52,450 nt of DNA from an uncultured Acidobacteriia bacterium. GTDB taxonomy: Bacteria; Acidobacteriota; Terriglobia; Bryobacterales; Bryobacteraceae. Shown piece by piece: positions 8,408-16,710 of this stretch. The stretch covers positions 1 through 52,450 of the forward strand of contig CAIRSA010000348.1 in assembly GCA_903881085.1 (NCBI GenBank), read 5' to 3'. The notes beneath the pieces are model-generated. The model was not told the DNA's origin. It saw nothing but the letters and a program-made list of their open reading frames with translations, and searched no databases. The stretch's first letter is position 1. Every line of letters starts with the position of its first letter. The translations under genes were made by a program, and so were the position numbers.

Positions 8408-9680
8408 GCTGGTACAAACGTAGCATGGACGGGCCGGGTAGCGGACCTTCGCGCGGGCGGTCGCGGTTCGGGGGCAGCGTTTCCCAGCGCAGAAGATACT
8501 TGCCTTTTTGCGCGAATTTGGCGGTCATGCCGGGGAAATCGGACTCGGGCTTTTCCAGTGCGGCAGGCCAGGCGCGCGGGGCGGGTGGTTGTTTGGCGAT
8601 CAGTTTCAGCGACTGTTCGTCAATGATGAGCCGGCCGAGGCCGTACTTAATGTGATCGTAATCGAGGGCGAGCTTACCGCCGCCAAGAACGGATATTCCG
8701 CCTAAGTGGATTTCGTTCTGAATCGACCCGCCGCCTTCGAAATACCAGCGATAATCCCAGTCACTTACTACGTGATTTACCCACTTGCCGTTTTCCAGCC
8801 GTGCGCAGTATGCTTGCGTTTTGCCGTTTTCATCGAACTTATGATAAGTCACTAGCGGACGTTTCCTGGAGTCCCAAGCCAGGCGCGAGCAACCGTTGAT
8901 GATGCCGCCTTTCACCGGAACGGCATCGACAATCTCCGCGGTTTCGACCCGCATGGGCAGTGTCTGCGGTTTGCCGGAGCTGGTTTCCCAATGCACCATG
9001 TCTTTACTGCGGGCGTAACTTAAATCGTGATTGGTTGAGCAGTCGGGCGTGTTGCGCCAAACCCACAGCAGATGAAAGTAGCCATCGGGGCCGCGCACCG
9101 GGCCATATGGATAGGCGTTCATGCGGCCCTGTCCATCGGTGAGCGGTTGATCGAGCAGGCGGGCCCATTGGCGAGTCTTTTCGTCGTAGACGTTGTAGAT
9201 TTCGTTGCCCGAGCCGCTGCGTCCATCGCGATAGCGGAAGATCAGTTCGTTCGACGGGCCGCGCATGAAGACGGGGTAAGTGCAGCGCGTCTCTTCTTTG
9301 CCGGTCATGCGATTTATCGGCTCCATCGAATCGATATCGAGCGGCTTCGATGAGCGGAAATAGACTAGCGGTTTAACGTGAATATTGCCGGAGACGTGAA
9401 TGAAGCCAGCGCGGTCAATCGCCATGGTGACGTAATTGTGGCTGTCCCAAACTAAGGTGGAGGGCAGGCGCACCAGCTTCCATTGCCCAGAATCGAGAGT
9501 GCGCACGCCTAAGGTCATGCGCCGCTGATCGTCATAGAACGCTACGAATTGCTGTTTGCCTTCCGTTAGAAGGTCGAAGCCCACTGGATGGCCCGCCCAA
9601 ACGGGCGAAATATCGATGGGCTTCGATACGGATTGCGCGAATGCCGCATTGAAGACCAAAAGGCACAGAAGTATTTTCAT
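8385..9680 (-). CDS. Secreted BNR_4-type beta-propeller protein
   Basis: A 431-residue exported protein with signal peptide MKILLCLLVFNAAFA-QS. The body reads as a five- to seven-bladed propeller of the BNR_4 type: DDQRRMTLGVRTLDSG, WDSHNYVTMAIDRAGFIHVSGN, RYRDGRSGSGNEIYNVYDEKT, PYGPVRGPDGYFHLLWVWRNT. This group contains some polysaccharide lyases (ulvan lyases of PL24/PL25 type) and many uncharacterised proteins in glycan utilisation loci. The WDSHN and YRDGRSGSGN motifs are the conserved BNR_4 signatures. Its start is directly abutted by the stop of the FMN oxidase gene (no spacer), so the two are co-translated. A carbohydrate-active role is an inference from the family and from nearby sulfatase and glycosidases. 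Confidence 0.8.
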   Translation of the reverse strand: MKILLCLLVFNAAFAQSVSKPIDISPVWAGHPVGFDLLTEGKQQFVAFYDDQRRMTLGVRTLDSGQWKLVRLPSTLVWDSHNYVTMAIDRAGFIHVSGNIHVKPLVYFRSSKPLDIDSMEPINRMTGKEETRCTYPVFMRGPSNELIFRYRDGRSGSGNEIYNVYDEKTRQWARLLDQPLTDGQGRMNAYPYGPVRGPDGYFHLLWVWRNTPDCSTNHDLSYARSKDMVHWETSSGKPQTLPMRVETAEIVDAVPVKGGIINGCSRLAWDSRKRPLVTYHKFDENGKTQAYCARLENGKWVNHVVSDWDYRWYFEGGGSIQNEIHLGGISVLGGGKLALDYDHIKYGLGRLIIDEQSLKLIAKQPPAPRAWPAALEKPESDFPGMTAKFAQKGKYLLRWETLPPNRDRPREGPLPGPSMLRLYQLGASQPN

Positions 9681-10844
9681 CTACTTCATAGCTATCATGC
9701 TTGGCTTGATCTCCGCAATCGTGGAGGCACCGCACTGGCGCATCACCAGATCCAGTTCCTTTTTCAAAAGCTCGAGCACTCGCTCTACACCTGGCTGTCC
9801 GAATGCGCTCAAACCCCACAGATACGGGCGTCCGACGAACACCGCGCTCGCCCCTAGGGCCAGCGCTTTGAACGCGTCCGTGCCACGGCGGATGCCTCCA
9901 TCCAAAAACACCGGCACGCGGCCGGCTACCGCCTGTACCACTTCAGGTAGGCATTCAATGGTGCCGCGACCGCTCTCTTCAGCGCGGCCACCGTGGTTAG
10001 AAACGATCATTCCATCCACGCCGTTTTCCAGGCAGAGCAGCGCATCCTCGCGGGTGCCGATGCCCTTGATGAGAAGCTTCATTTTCGACAAGGCTTTCAC
10101 CTTGCGCACGAACTCCCAATTCATGCCCGGATTCTGAGTGGTCACGCCGGTGAGGTCGACGCCTTCAAACATGGGCTTGCGCTTGTAGAAGCCGCCTACC
10201 TCAGGAGTGTGGCAGACCGGGCATTTGCGCGTGTCGAGACGTTTCAGGCGCTCGAAGGTTTCGGTGTTGCGGCCGAAGTTGGTATCGACGGTGAGCACCA
10301 CGGCGGGGCAGCCTGCGGCTTCGGCGCGATGGACGATGCGCTGGGTGAGTTCCCATTTGTTGGTGGCGTAGAGTTGATGCCAGAGCGGGCCGCCCATGGC
10401 TTTGGCGACATCTTCTACCGATGTGTTGGTGGCGGTGGAGAGAATCATCAGCGCCTTGCGGCTCTTGGCCGCGCGCGCTACGTCCAGTTCCGCCTCCATG
10501 CGGAAAGCCTTCTGATTGCCGCAGGGCGCAATGCCGATGGGCATGTCCCACGTGTTGCCGAACAGCGTGGTCTTCATGTCTGTGTTCAGAATGCCGGTGA
10601 GGCGGCGGGCGCGCAGTTGGATGTGATTGTAGCCTTCGCGATTCGCGCGCAGGGTGAGGTCGTCATCCACGCCCGTGGACATGTAGCCGAAGTGGGCAGG
10701 GGGGAGCGCCTTGCGGGCGGCCTCTTCGAAGTCCATGACGCTGAGGGCGTCCTTGGGATCGGCGATGACGGTGGAGCCCTGTTGCGCATAGAGCGGACTG
10801 GCTAACAGGAACTTGAGGAATTCGCGCCTTGCTTTGTCGTGCAT
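9681..10844 (-). CDS. FMN-dependent alpha-hydroxy-acid oxidase/dehydrogenase, Tat-type leader
   Basis: A 387-residue TIM-barrel flavoenzyme of the lactate dehydrogenase/glycolate oxidase family, oxidising an L-2-hydroxyacid to the 2-oxoacid. Seen: FMN-site PIGIAPCGNQ (102-111) where the canonical text is PxGxxxxA, conserved TVDT (185-188), Lys260 in LLIKGI, and the catalytic SNHGGR (His284, Arg287). The N-terminus has a Tat-like RREFLKFLLASPLYAQ, unusual for this family, which is normally cytosolic or membrane-associated. The variable loop 4 region (about 195-230) contains KCPVCHT, a CxxCH motif. The gene is preceded by the sugar-binding lipoprotein (31 bases) and abuts the BNR gene. The substrate cannot be read from the sequence. 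Confidence 0.88.
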   Translation of the reverse strand: MHDKARREFLKFLLASPLYAQQGSTVIADPKDALSVMDFEEAARKALPPAHFGYMSTGVDDDLTLRANREGYNHIQLRARRLTGILNTDMKTTLFGNTWDMPIGIAPCGNQKAFRMEAELDVARAAKSRKALMILSTATNTSVEDVAKAMGGPLWHQLYATNKWELTQRIVHRAEAAGCPAVVLTVDTNFGRNTETFERLKRLDTRKCPVCHTPEVGGFYKRKPMFEGVDLTGVTTQNPGMNWEFVRKVKALSKMKLLIKGIGTREDALLCLENGVDGMIVSNHGGRAEESGRGTIECLPEVVQAVAGRVPVFLDGGIRRGTDAFKALALGASAVFVGRPYLWGLSAFGQPGVERVLELLKKELDLVMRQCGASTIAEIKPSMIAMK

Positions 10845-10875
10845 AGATTTGCATTCTACCGTAAACGGGAGTGGA

Positions 10876-11829
10876 CTATTTTACTGACACCGCGGGCTTC
10901 AACAGGGCTTTGATTTCGGGCTTGTCCATATCGGCCTTCGTAATCATTTTAACGGGCAAGTCCATGCGTTTTTCGGGGGTGCCGCCGTTGAGTTTTACGG
11001 CTAGGGATTTGACCGCTTCGTAGCCGATCTTGTAGGAGTCCTGCACCATCATCATGGTGATGGTGCCGTCGGCGAGTGCTTCCACGTGCGAATCGCTGGT
11101 GTCGAATGTGATCAGTTTCACTTTACCTGAAAGGCTGCGAGCCTTGATCGCCTGTATCGCGCCAAGCGAACTGGCTTCCGACGAGGAAAACATCGCGTCG
11201 AGATCGGGATGGGCCGTGAGCATATTTTCCGCGGCGTCGCGGGACTTGGCGCGGTCGGACATGCCGTATTGGCGGGCCACGATCTTCACGTTGGGGAACT
11301 CTTTTGCAATGGTCTGCTCGAAGCCCTGTTCGCGGAGCATGGTGGAGGTGCCACCGGGCTTGTGCATCACCATTGCTACCTTGCCCTTGCCGCCGATGAA
11401 GCCGGCGATCTTGCGCGCGGCTTCCACGCCGGCGCCTAAGTTGTCTGTTGCGACAAATGTCACCCAGCCGTCCGTGTTGACGCCGGAATCGAAGACGGAA
11501 ACCGGAATGCCCGCTTTGATCGCGCGTTCAACGGGTGCGGCGAGCGCGCGCTCATCGGTGGCCGAGATGGCGATGGCGCTCAGGTGCTGGGTGACCATCG
11601 AATCGACGATCTGGATCTGTCGCGCATGGTCGGTCTCTTCATTGGGACCGTTCCACTGCACTTCGACGCCGAAATCCTTGGCAGCCTGATCGACACCGGC
11701 GTGGATGGAGACGAAGAAGAGGTGCGAGGTGGCTTTGGGAACCACGCCGATGATCTTCTTTTGTTGGCGGTTACAGGAGGTTAGAAGTGTGCCGGTTAGG
11801 ACAAGGACGGCGAGGACGGCTTTGCGCAT
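10876..11829 (-). CDS. Sugar-type periplasmic binding lipoprotein (ribose-binding-like)
   Basis: A 317-residue substrate-binding protein of the periplasmic-binding-protein type 1 (RbsB-like) family, with lipobox LLTSC (Cys19). Family words: IGVVPKATSHLFFVSIHAGV at 30-49, QIQIVDSMVTQHLSAIAISA, IPVSVFDSGV, ATDNLGAGVEAARKIA, and MFSSSEASSLGAIQAIKA. These proteins deliver sugars or other small ligands to ABC importers. No permease or ATPase gene lies next to it, so it is either an orphan or serves a transporter elsewhere. It is divergent from the sulfatase at 11879, with only 49 bases between the starts. It is the first gene of the minus-strand run that continues into the oxidase. Confidence 0.88.
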   Translation of the reverse strand: MRKAVLAVLVLTGTLLTSCNRQQKKIIGVVPKATSHLFFVSIHAGVDQAAKDFGVEVQWNGPNEETDHARQIQIVDSMVTQHLSAIAISATDERALAAPVERAIKAGIPVSVFDSGVNTDGWVTFVATDNLGAGVEAARKIAGFIGGKGKVAMVMHKPGGTSTMLREQGFEQTIAKEFPNVKIVARQYGMSDRAKSRDAAENMLTAHPDLDAMFSSSEASSLGAIQAIKARSLSGKVKLITFDTSDSHVEALADGTITMMMVQDSYKIGYEAVKSLAVKLNGGTPEKRMDLPVKMITKADMDKPEIKALLKPAVSVK

Positions 11830-11878
11830 TGTTGGAGCTTATCATTTTTGGTGCCTGGTTTGATAGGATTCTAAGGCA

Positions 11879-13372
11879 ATGGCTGATCGATTGACTCGCA
11901 AATCCTTTTTGAACTCCACCCTGGCGGCTGGCGTTGCGCCTCCATTGGCGATGGCCCAGCGGCCGTCCTCTGGGCGGCCGAAGAACGTGCTGTTCCTGCT
12001 CTCAGACCAACACGCCCCGCTGAAGTCGGGCTACATGGGCGACACGGTGGCACGCACGCCGAACATCGATTCGCTGGCGCGTACAGGCACGCGCTTCACA
12101 AATACTTACTGCACCAATCCGGTGTGCACGCCCAGCCGCGCATCGATTTTGACTGGCCGCTATACGCACAATCATCGAACGTGGAACAACACGACGCCGT
12201 GGCCGTTCGAGATCAAGACCATGGCCCATGCGTTCAGCCGGGCCGGGTATTGTTCGTCGCTCATCGGCAAGATGCATTTTGTGGATGCGCAGACGCACGG
12301 CTTCGACTACCGGCTGGATTTCAACGACTGGTTTCAGTATCTGGGGCCGAAGTCGAAGATCTACGCAGAGGAATTGGCGCAAGCGAACTCCGGTTCGGGC
12401 AACCCGCAGATTGACGATTTGTGGCGCGACTACGGCGATCCGTGGAAGAGTGTCCGTCAGAAAGATGACCGGAAGGGTTTCGTGCATGTCGGCCGCGCGT
12501 CATTTCTGGAAGAGAAAGATCACTTCGAGAATTTTGTGGCGCGCGAGTCGGTGCGATTTCTGAAGAATCACGGCAAGCAGCAGCCGTTCTTTCTGATCAG
12601 TTCGTTCCTCAAGCCGCACGATCCGTTCATGCCCGGCAGCCGCTTTGCCAAGATGTACGATGCGCCGCAAATGCCGATGCCCAAGACCTGGAATCAGCAG
12701 GATTTTAGCACGGTGCCTCGCGAAACTCGCGAGCGCATGGAGTTCAATCGTCCTACGCCAGAGGTCAAAGATGACGCCATGGCGAAGCAGCGGATTGCCA
12801 TGTACTATGCCAATGTCGCGCACATGGACGATACATTGGGGCAAGTGCTGGCGGCGCTAAGAGAACAGGATCTCGAAAAGGACACAATCGTGATCTATTC
12901 CTCCGATCATGGCGAGATGCTGGGCGAGCACAATCTGTGGCAGAAATTCGTATTCTACGATCCGTCGGCTGGCGTGCCGATGATCATTCGTGTGCCCGGC
13001 ATGACGCAGCAGAATGCAGAATGCCGGACGGCCGTTAGCCAGACGCAGATCTTTGCCACGTTGTGCGAATTGTGCGGCATCCCGATTCCTGACGGGCTGG
13101 ATGGGGGCAGTATGGTTCCTCTTTTGCGGCAGCCGGAAAGGACCCTGACGCCGCGCGTGTACAGTGAGTTCAACCTGAAAACAAAGAATGCCAAGTACAT
13201 GATCCGCGAAGGCGATTGGAAATATAACCACTACATGAATGACACACCGGAGCTGTATAACTTGAAGGACGATCCGGACGAGTTAAAGAATCTGGGGGCG
13301 TCAATGAAGGGCAAAGCGGACGAGATGCGTGGGAAGCTTTTCGATTGGCACCGGCCTGAAAAAGTGGGCTAG
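11879..13372 (+). CDS. Secreted sulfatase, formylglycine type
   Basis: A 497-residue arylsulfatase-family enzyme that hydrolyses sulfate esters, probably on carbohydrates. The N-terminus is Tat-like (RLTRKSFLNSTLAAGVAPP). The metal/sulfate site is intact: LSDQHAP with the aspartate at 43, and CTPSRASILTGRYTH with Cys83 as the formylglycine precursor, so maturation by an FGE-type or anaerobic enzyme encoded elsewhere is needed. YSSDHGEMLGEHNLWQK (about 340-356) gives the second metal ligand pair and SDHG motif. Length is typical. It is divergent from the sugar-binding lipoprotein. Specificity (for example for sulfated galactan or fucan) cannot be determined, though it suits the glycan theme of the window. 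Confidence 0.92.
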   Translation: MADRLTRKSFLNSTLAAGVAPPLAMAQRPSSGRPKNVLFLLSDQHAPLKSGYMGDTVARTPNIDSLARTGTRFTNTYCTNPVCTPSRASILTGRYTHNHRTWNNTTPWPFEIKTMAHAFSRAGYCSSLIGKMHFVDAQTHGFDYRLDFNDWFQYLGPKSKIYAEELAQANSGSGNPQIDDLWRDYGDPWKSVRQKDDRKGFVHVGRASFLEEKDHFENFVARESVRFLKNHGKQQPFFLISSFLKPHDPFMPGSRFAKMYDAPQMPMPKTWNQQDFSTVPRETRERMEFNRPTPEVKDDAMAKQRIAMYYANVAHMDDTLGQVLAALREQDLEKDTIVIYSSDHGEMLGEHNLWQKFVFYDPSAGVPMIIRVPGMTQQNAECRTAVSQTQIFATLCELCGIPIPDGLDGGSMVPLLRQPERTLTPRVYSEFNLKTKNAKYMIREGDWKYNHYMNDTPELYNLKDDPDELKNLGASMKGKADEMRGKLFDWHRPEKVG

Positions 13373-13418
13373 CGGGAAATCCTAGTAAAGAACTTCTGGC
13401 GATTGCCGATAAGAGGGT

Positions 13419-14027
13419 GTGTGGTCTCTTACCGTTTTGTTGTTGTTCTTTCAGGCGTCGCAGGATAAAGTCCGTGACCGGATGGAGGCGGCGCTGGCCA
13501 AACAGCGCGCCAGCGTGGAGCGGCAGATGAAGGCCGTGCGGGCCAAGTACCCGGCGCAATTTGAGGATTCAGGATACGGCCCGGCCTCCGGTGACGATCT
13601 GCCGCTGCCGCCGCCGGACTGCAAACCGATGTCGCCGCCGGAACTGAGCAAACTGATCCGCGAGACTGCTGAACGCGAAGGTCTTACGCCTGACTTACTG
13701 CGTGCGGTGATGCATAAAGAATCGGCGTTCAATCCGTGCGCGGTTTCAAGGGCCGGGGCGCGGGGCATGATGCAATTGATGCCATCGACCATTCAGCAGT
13801 TCAAGGTGGAACATCCGTTTGACGCCAAAGAGAATGTCGCGGCAGGGAGTAAGCTGTTAAAACAACTGATAACCCGGTACGGAGGAGACCTTTCGTTGGC
13901 GCTGAGTGCATACAACGCCGGTCCCGGGCGGGTGGATGCGGCCAAAGGAGTGCCTATGATCCCTGAAACGATGGATTATGTATCGACGATTCTGGACAAT
14001 CTTAAGCCGTCGGGAATTCAGGATTAG
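13419..14027 (+). CDS. Lytic transglycosylase (SLT domain)
   Basis: A 202-residue exported lytic transglycosylase, which cuts the peptidoglycan glycan strand with formation of anhydromuramyl ends. A short signal-like start (MWSLTVLLLFF) is followed by a helical stretch (residues 15-45) and a proline-rich linker. The SLT domain spans about 75-195: AVMHKESAFNP with catalytic Glu101, ARGMMQLMPSTI at 115-125, and LSAYNAGPGRV at about 162-172. The start is GTG at 13419, just after an AGAGGG sequence. It lies 46 bases after the sulfatase stop. Its 3' end overlaps the convergent DinB-like gene by 26 bases. Confidence 0.9.
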   Translation: MWSLTVLLLFFQASQDKVRDRMEAALAKQRASVERQMKAVRAKYPAQFEDSGYGPASGDDLPLPPPDCKPMSPPELSKLIRETAEREGLTPDLLRAVMHKESAFNPCAVSRAGARGMMQLMPSTIQQFKVEHPFDAKENVAAGSKLLKQLITRYGGDLSLALSAYNAGPGRVDAAKGVPMIPETMDYVSTILDNLKPSGIQD

Positions 14028-14547
14028 CTTTTAATTCTTCGATTTGTGCGGTGTGGCGTTCGCAGTGCAGACTGAGCATCAACAGCCATTGGTAGATGTT
14101 GAGCTGGCCGAAAACGAAGTGCGGGTAGACGTATCGCTCCACCTCATCCTGAGTTGTTCTGGCGAAGGCCAGTGTACGTTCACGGACGCTTTGAAATACC
14201 GTAAGTGCTGTATTTGGGGCGGAAAATTCAATGCTGTTGGCTGGCTGCCTGGGCGCTTCGGCGCGGCGTGTGCGACTGGGCACAGCGCGGCGGAGAAGAC
14301 GTTCTTTGCCAATTGCTTCCGCGCACAGACCTGGCTCGCTAAACCCATCCAGCAGAAGGGCTTGGATACGGCCATTGACGCCGGTTTCCACCTCGACAAG
14401 ATGTTCCACGCACTGTGCCGCGGACCAAACGGACGGAGCCGGGCGGAACGCCCATTGAGAATCGCTAAGGGAATTTACTGCAACATTTAGAGCTGAAAAA
14501 GAGGATTCCAGCAGGTGGCAAACCTGGTCCCGTTGTTCCGACGTCAT
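14002..14547 (-). CDS. DinB-like (DUF664/DinB_2) protein
   Basis: About 181 residues. DinB-fold four-helix bundle proteins bind a metal through three histidines; several act as thiol transferases, most are unassigned. The expected ligands are visible: WSAAQCVEHLVEVETG (first His) and LSLHCERHTAQIEELK (second and third). WAFRPAPSVWS just before the first His is the usual family text. I chose ATG at 14547 (MTSEQRDQVCHLLESSF), since an extension to 14679 carries no homology-like sequence. It converges on the lytic transglycosylase with a 26-base overlap and diverges from the HD-GYP gene across 89 bases. Confidence 0.88.
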   Translation of the reverse strand: MTSEQRDQVCHLLESSFSALNVAVNSLSDSQWAFRPAPSVWSAAQCVEHLVEVETGVNGRIQALLLDGFSEPGLCAEAIGKERLLRRAVPSRTRRAEAPRQPANSIEFSAPNTALTVFQSVRERTLAFARTTQDEVERYVYPHFVFGQLNIYQWLLMLSLHCERHTAQIEELKANPEFPTA

Positions 14548-14636
14548 GATTGGATGGTACAACAGGGCCGCCGCCAACTCAAAAAGAATTTGTTTGATGC
14601 CTAATCGTATAGTCTTGCGCTGCCGATAGTAAGAGA

Positions 14637-15959
14637 GTGGGGAGACCGCAACTTCCCGAACCGGACAACATGGCGGCACATAACATCGCGAACCTGGCAG
14701 CTACGCTGGCCGCCAACCTATCCAAATCGGAGCGTACGGAACTCGAAAAGGCCGGTGGCCAGGATTCCGCGACCGATAATGGGATCTCAAAAGTCGGCCT
14801 GCCAATTGCGCAACGAGATTCCGCGAAGCACATTTCTTCTCCATCGGAACCTCGAACCGGGGATCTGTTTCAGACTGCCGGAGGCCTAAGCTTCCACTGG
14901 GAAGACGGTCTGGCTGGCCAGGACAAGACCTGCACGATTCTGATCGTGGATTCACTGGAGATCAATCGCCGGCTCCTAAAGGCGATGCTCAAATCCTCCA
15001 ACTACCGTTTCATGGAAGCCAAGCGAGCCACCGAGGCGCTGGCGATCATGGAAGCCGAAAAGGTGGATCTGGTGATCCTGGATCTGATGATTCCGGAGAT
15101 GAGCGGACCTGAGTTCTGCCGACGCGTTAAGAATAATCGCAAGACAAAACTGGTCCCCATCCTGATGCTGACCAGCGTGCAAGGCGTGGAAAACGAAGTC
15201 CAGGGCATCGATTCCGGAGCGGATGAATACCTGACCAAGCCGTTGCACCCGGCGGTGGTGCGGGCCCGAATCCGCGCTATGCTGCGAAACAAAGCCGCGG
15301 TCGATTCCTTGGAAGAGGCGGAGACGATTCTATTTGCGCTGGCACAGGCAGTGGAATCGCGCGATCAATATACCGCAGGCCATTGTGAACGGCTGGCCAA
15401 CTATAGCGTGGCGATGGGAATGGCACTCGGACTCTCCCGAACCGAGTTGCTGGCACTGTATCGTGGCGGCTTTCTGCACGACATCGGCAAGATCAGCATT
15501 CCAGACCGCATTCTGCACGGCCTCACTGAACTCACCGAAGAAGAATGGGCTATTATGCGGACCCACACCATTGAAGGGGAGCGGATCTGCAAACCGATGA
15601 AGAGTCTTGCGCCGGTACTGCCCATTATTCGTAGCCACCACGAACGGTGGGACGGCAAGGGTTACCCAGACAAACTCGCAGGCGAAGAGATCCCCCTGCT
15701 TGCCCGCATTATGCAAACAGTCGACATCTACGATGCTCTGACCACGGCCCGCACTTATAAACCCGCAATGCCGCACGACGAAGCAGTTCGGATCCTGCTG
15801 AACGAAGCGGCAAACGGTTGGCGCGATCCTGATCTTGTCTCTCTGTTTGTAAGCCTGAGTTCCAGCGAACCAATGGTGGAATTGCGCTCCGCTGAGTGGC
15901 CTGAGGGTGATGGGGTTAAAACCTCATTGCAGAACATGGGCCGCGAGGTCAACAAGTAA
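14637..15959 (+). CDS. Response regulator with HD-GYP c-di-GMP phosphodiesterase domain
   Basis: A 440-residue two-domain signalling protein. After an unconserved 95-residue N-terminus comes a receiver domain (about 100-215): phosphoacceptor Asp149 in LVILDLMIPEM, Thr179 in MLTS, Lys201 in LTKPL. The normal acidic pair at the start of the receiver is Asp105-Ser106 instead of Asp-Asp, so one Mg ligand is altered. The HD-GYP domain (about 225-415) has HDIGK (His281, Asp282) and HHERWDGKGYP (His334, His335), so cyclic-di-GMP hydrolysis is expected. The listed start is GTG at 14637; ATG at 14670 would only trim the variable N-terminus. No sensor kinase gene is adjacent. Confidence 0.9.
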   Translation: MGRPQLPEPDNMAAHNIANLAATLAANLSKSERTELEKAGGQDSATDNGISKVGLPIAQRDSAKHISSPSEPRTGDLFQTAGGLSFHWEDGLAGQDKTCTILIVDSLEINRRLLKAMLKSSNYRFMEAKRATEALAIMEAEKVDLVILDLMIPEMSGPEFCRRVKNNRKTKLVPILMLTSVQGVENEVQGIDSGADEYLTKPLHPAVVRARIRAMLRNKAAVDSLEEAETILFALAQAVESRDQYTAGHCERLANYSVAMGMALGLSRTELLALYRGGFLHDIGKISIPDRILHGLTELTEEEWAIMRTHTIEGERICKPMKSLAPVLPIIRSHHERWDGKGYPDKLAGEEIPLLARIMQTVDIYDALTTARTYKPAMPHDEAVRILLNEAANGWRDPDLVSLFVSLSSSEPMVELRSAEWPEGDGVKTSLQNMGREVNK

Positions 15960-16012
15960 CTGAACAAATACCCCGCATTACCCGTATCATCCTTTGGCGG
16001 AGGTATTCATTC

Positions 16013-16708
16013 ATGAAGAAGTGCGTACTGACTTTCGTTATACTTCTATTGGCATCGTGCGAAAACAAGCAGGGTCCTGGGGAGATGCGGAGTTTTCGCG
16101 AATCCATCGATCGTGGCGGGGCTGAACTTGTCCGTGCAGAGATCTCCATGGGTGCGGGTGAATTGCAGATTTCCGGCGGTGCATCAAAACTTGTTGAAGC
16201 TGCTTTTGAATCAGACCGCCCCAACTTCACAAAACCTGAGATGCGCTACGACGGGAGCAGTTTCCGTGGCGTGCTCACTGTAAAAGACAAGCAAACCAAC
16301 TCCACGGGCGCGACCAAGACCGAATGGAAGTTGCGCTTCAACGACGAGACACCGCTTGACCTGCGGCTTTCCGTGGGCGCGGGTGAGGACCGGTTGAACC
16401 TCAAGACATTATCCTTGCGTAGCCTGGAGGTGGCAATGGGGGCAGGCCAGGTGGACCTGGATATTTCAGGCGATTACAAGCATTCCGTCAACGTGAACGT
16501 AAATGGAGGCATTGGGCAGGCAATCATTCACCTGCCAAAAACGATCGGAGTGAGGGTGGACGCGAAGGGAGGCATCGGAAGCGTCGAGGCCAAGAACATG
16601 CACCAACAGGATGGTTACTACGTAAATGATGCCTACAAGAGCCACAAGGTGGGCATGAACGTTCAGGTCCGTGGCGGCATCGGGGAAATCAAATTGGTGG
16701 TCGACTGA
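16013..16708 (+). CDS. Toast-rack (DUF2154-like) lipoprotein
   Basis: A 231-residue lipoprotein with lipobox LLASC (Cys15) preceded by a short signal, and a good ribosome binding site (GGAGG about 8 bases before the ATG). The mature part is a right-handed beta-strand stack of the toast-rack/LiaF-like type, recognised from repeated glycine words: ISMGAGELQISGGA, LSVGAGEDRLNL, VAMGAGQVDLDISG, VNGGIGQAIIHLP, AKGGIGSVEAK and VRGGIGEIKLVVD. Related proteins sense or buffer envelope stress, but this one has no adjacent LiaRS-type partner. It stands 53 bases after the HD-GYP gene on the same strand and converges on the mutarotase gene. Confidence 0.85.
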   Translation: MKKCVLTFVILLLASCENKQGPGEMRSFRESIDRGGAELVRAEISMGAGELQISGGASKLVEAAFESDRPNFTKPEMRYDGSSFRGVLTVKDKQTNSTGATKTEWKLRFNDETPLDLRLSVGAGEDRLNLKTLSLRSLEVAMGAGQVDLDISGDYKHSVNVNVNGGIGQAIIHLPKTIGVRVDAKGGIGSVEAKNMHQQDGYYVNDAYKSHKVGMNVQVRGGIGEIKLVVD

Positions 16709-16710
16709 GC

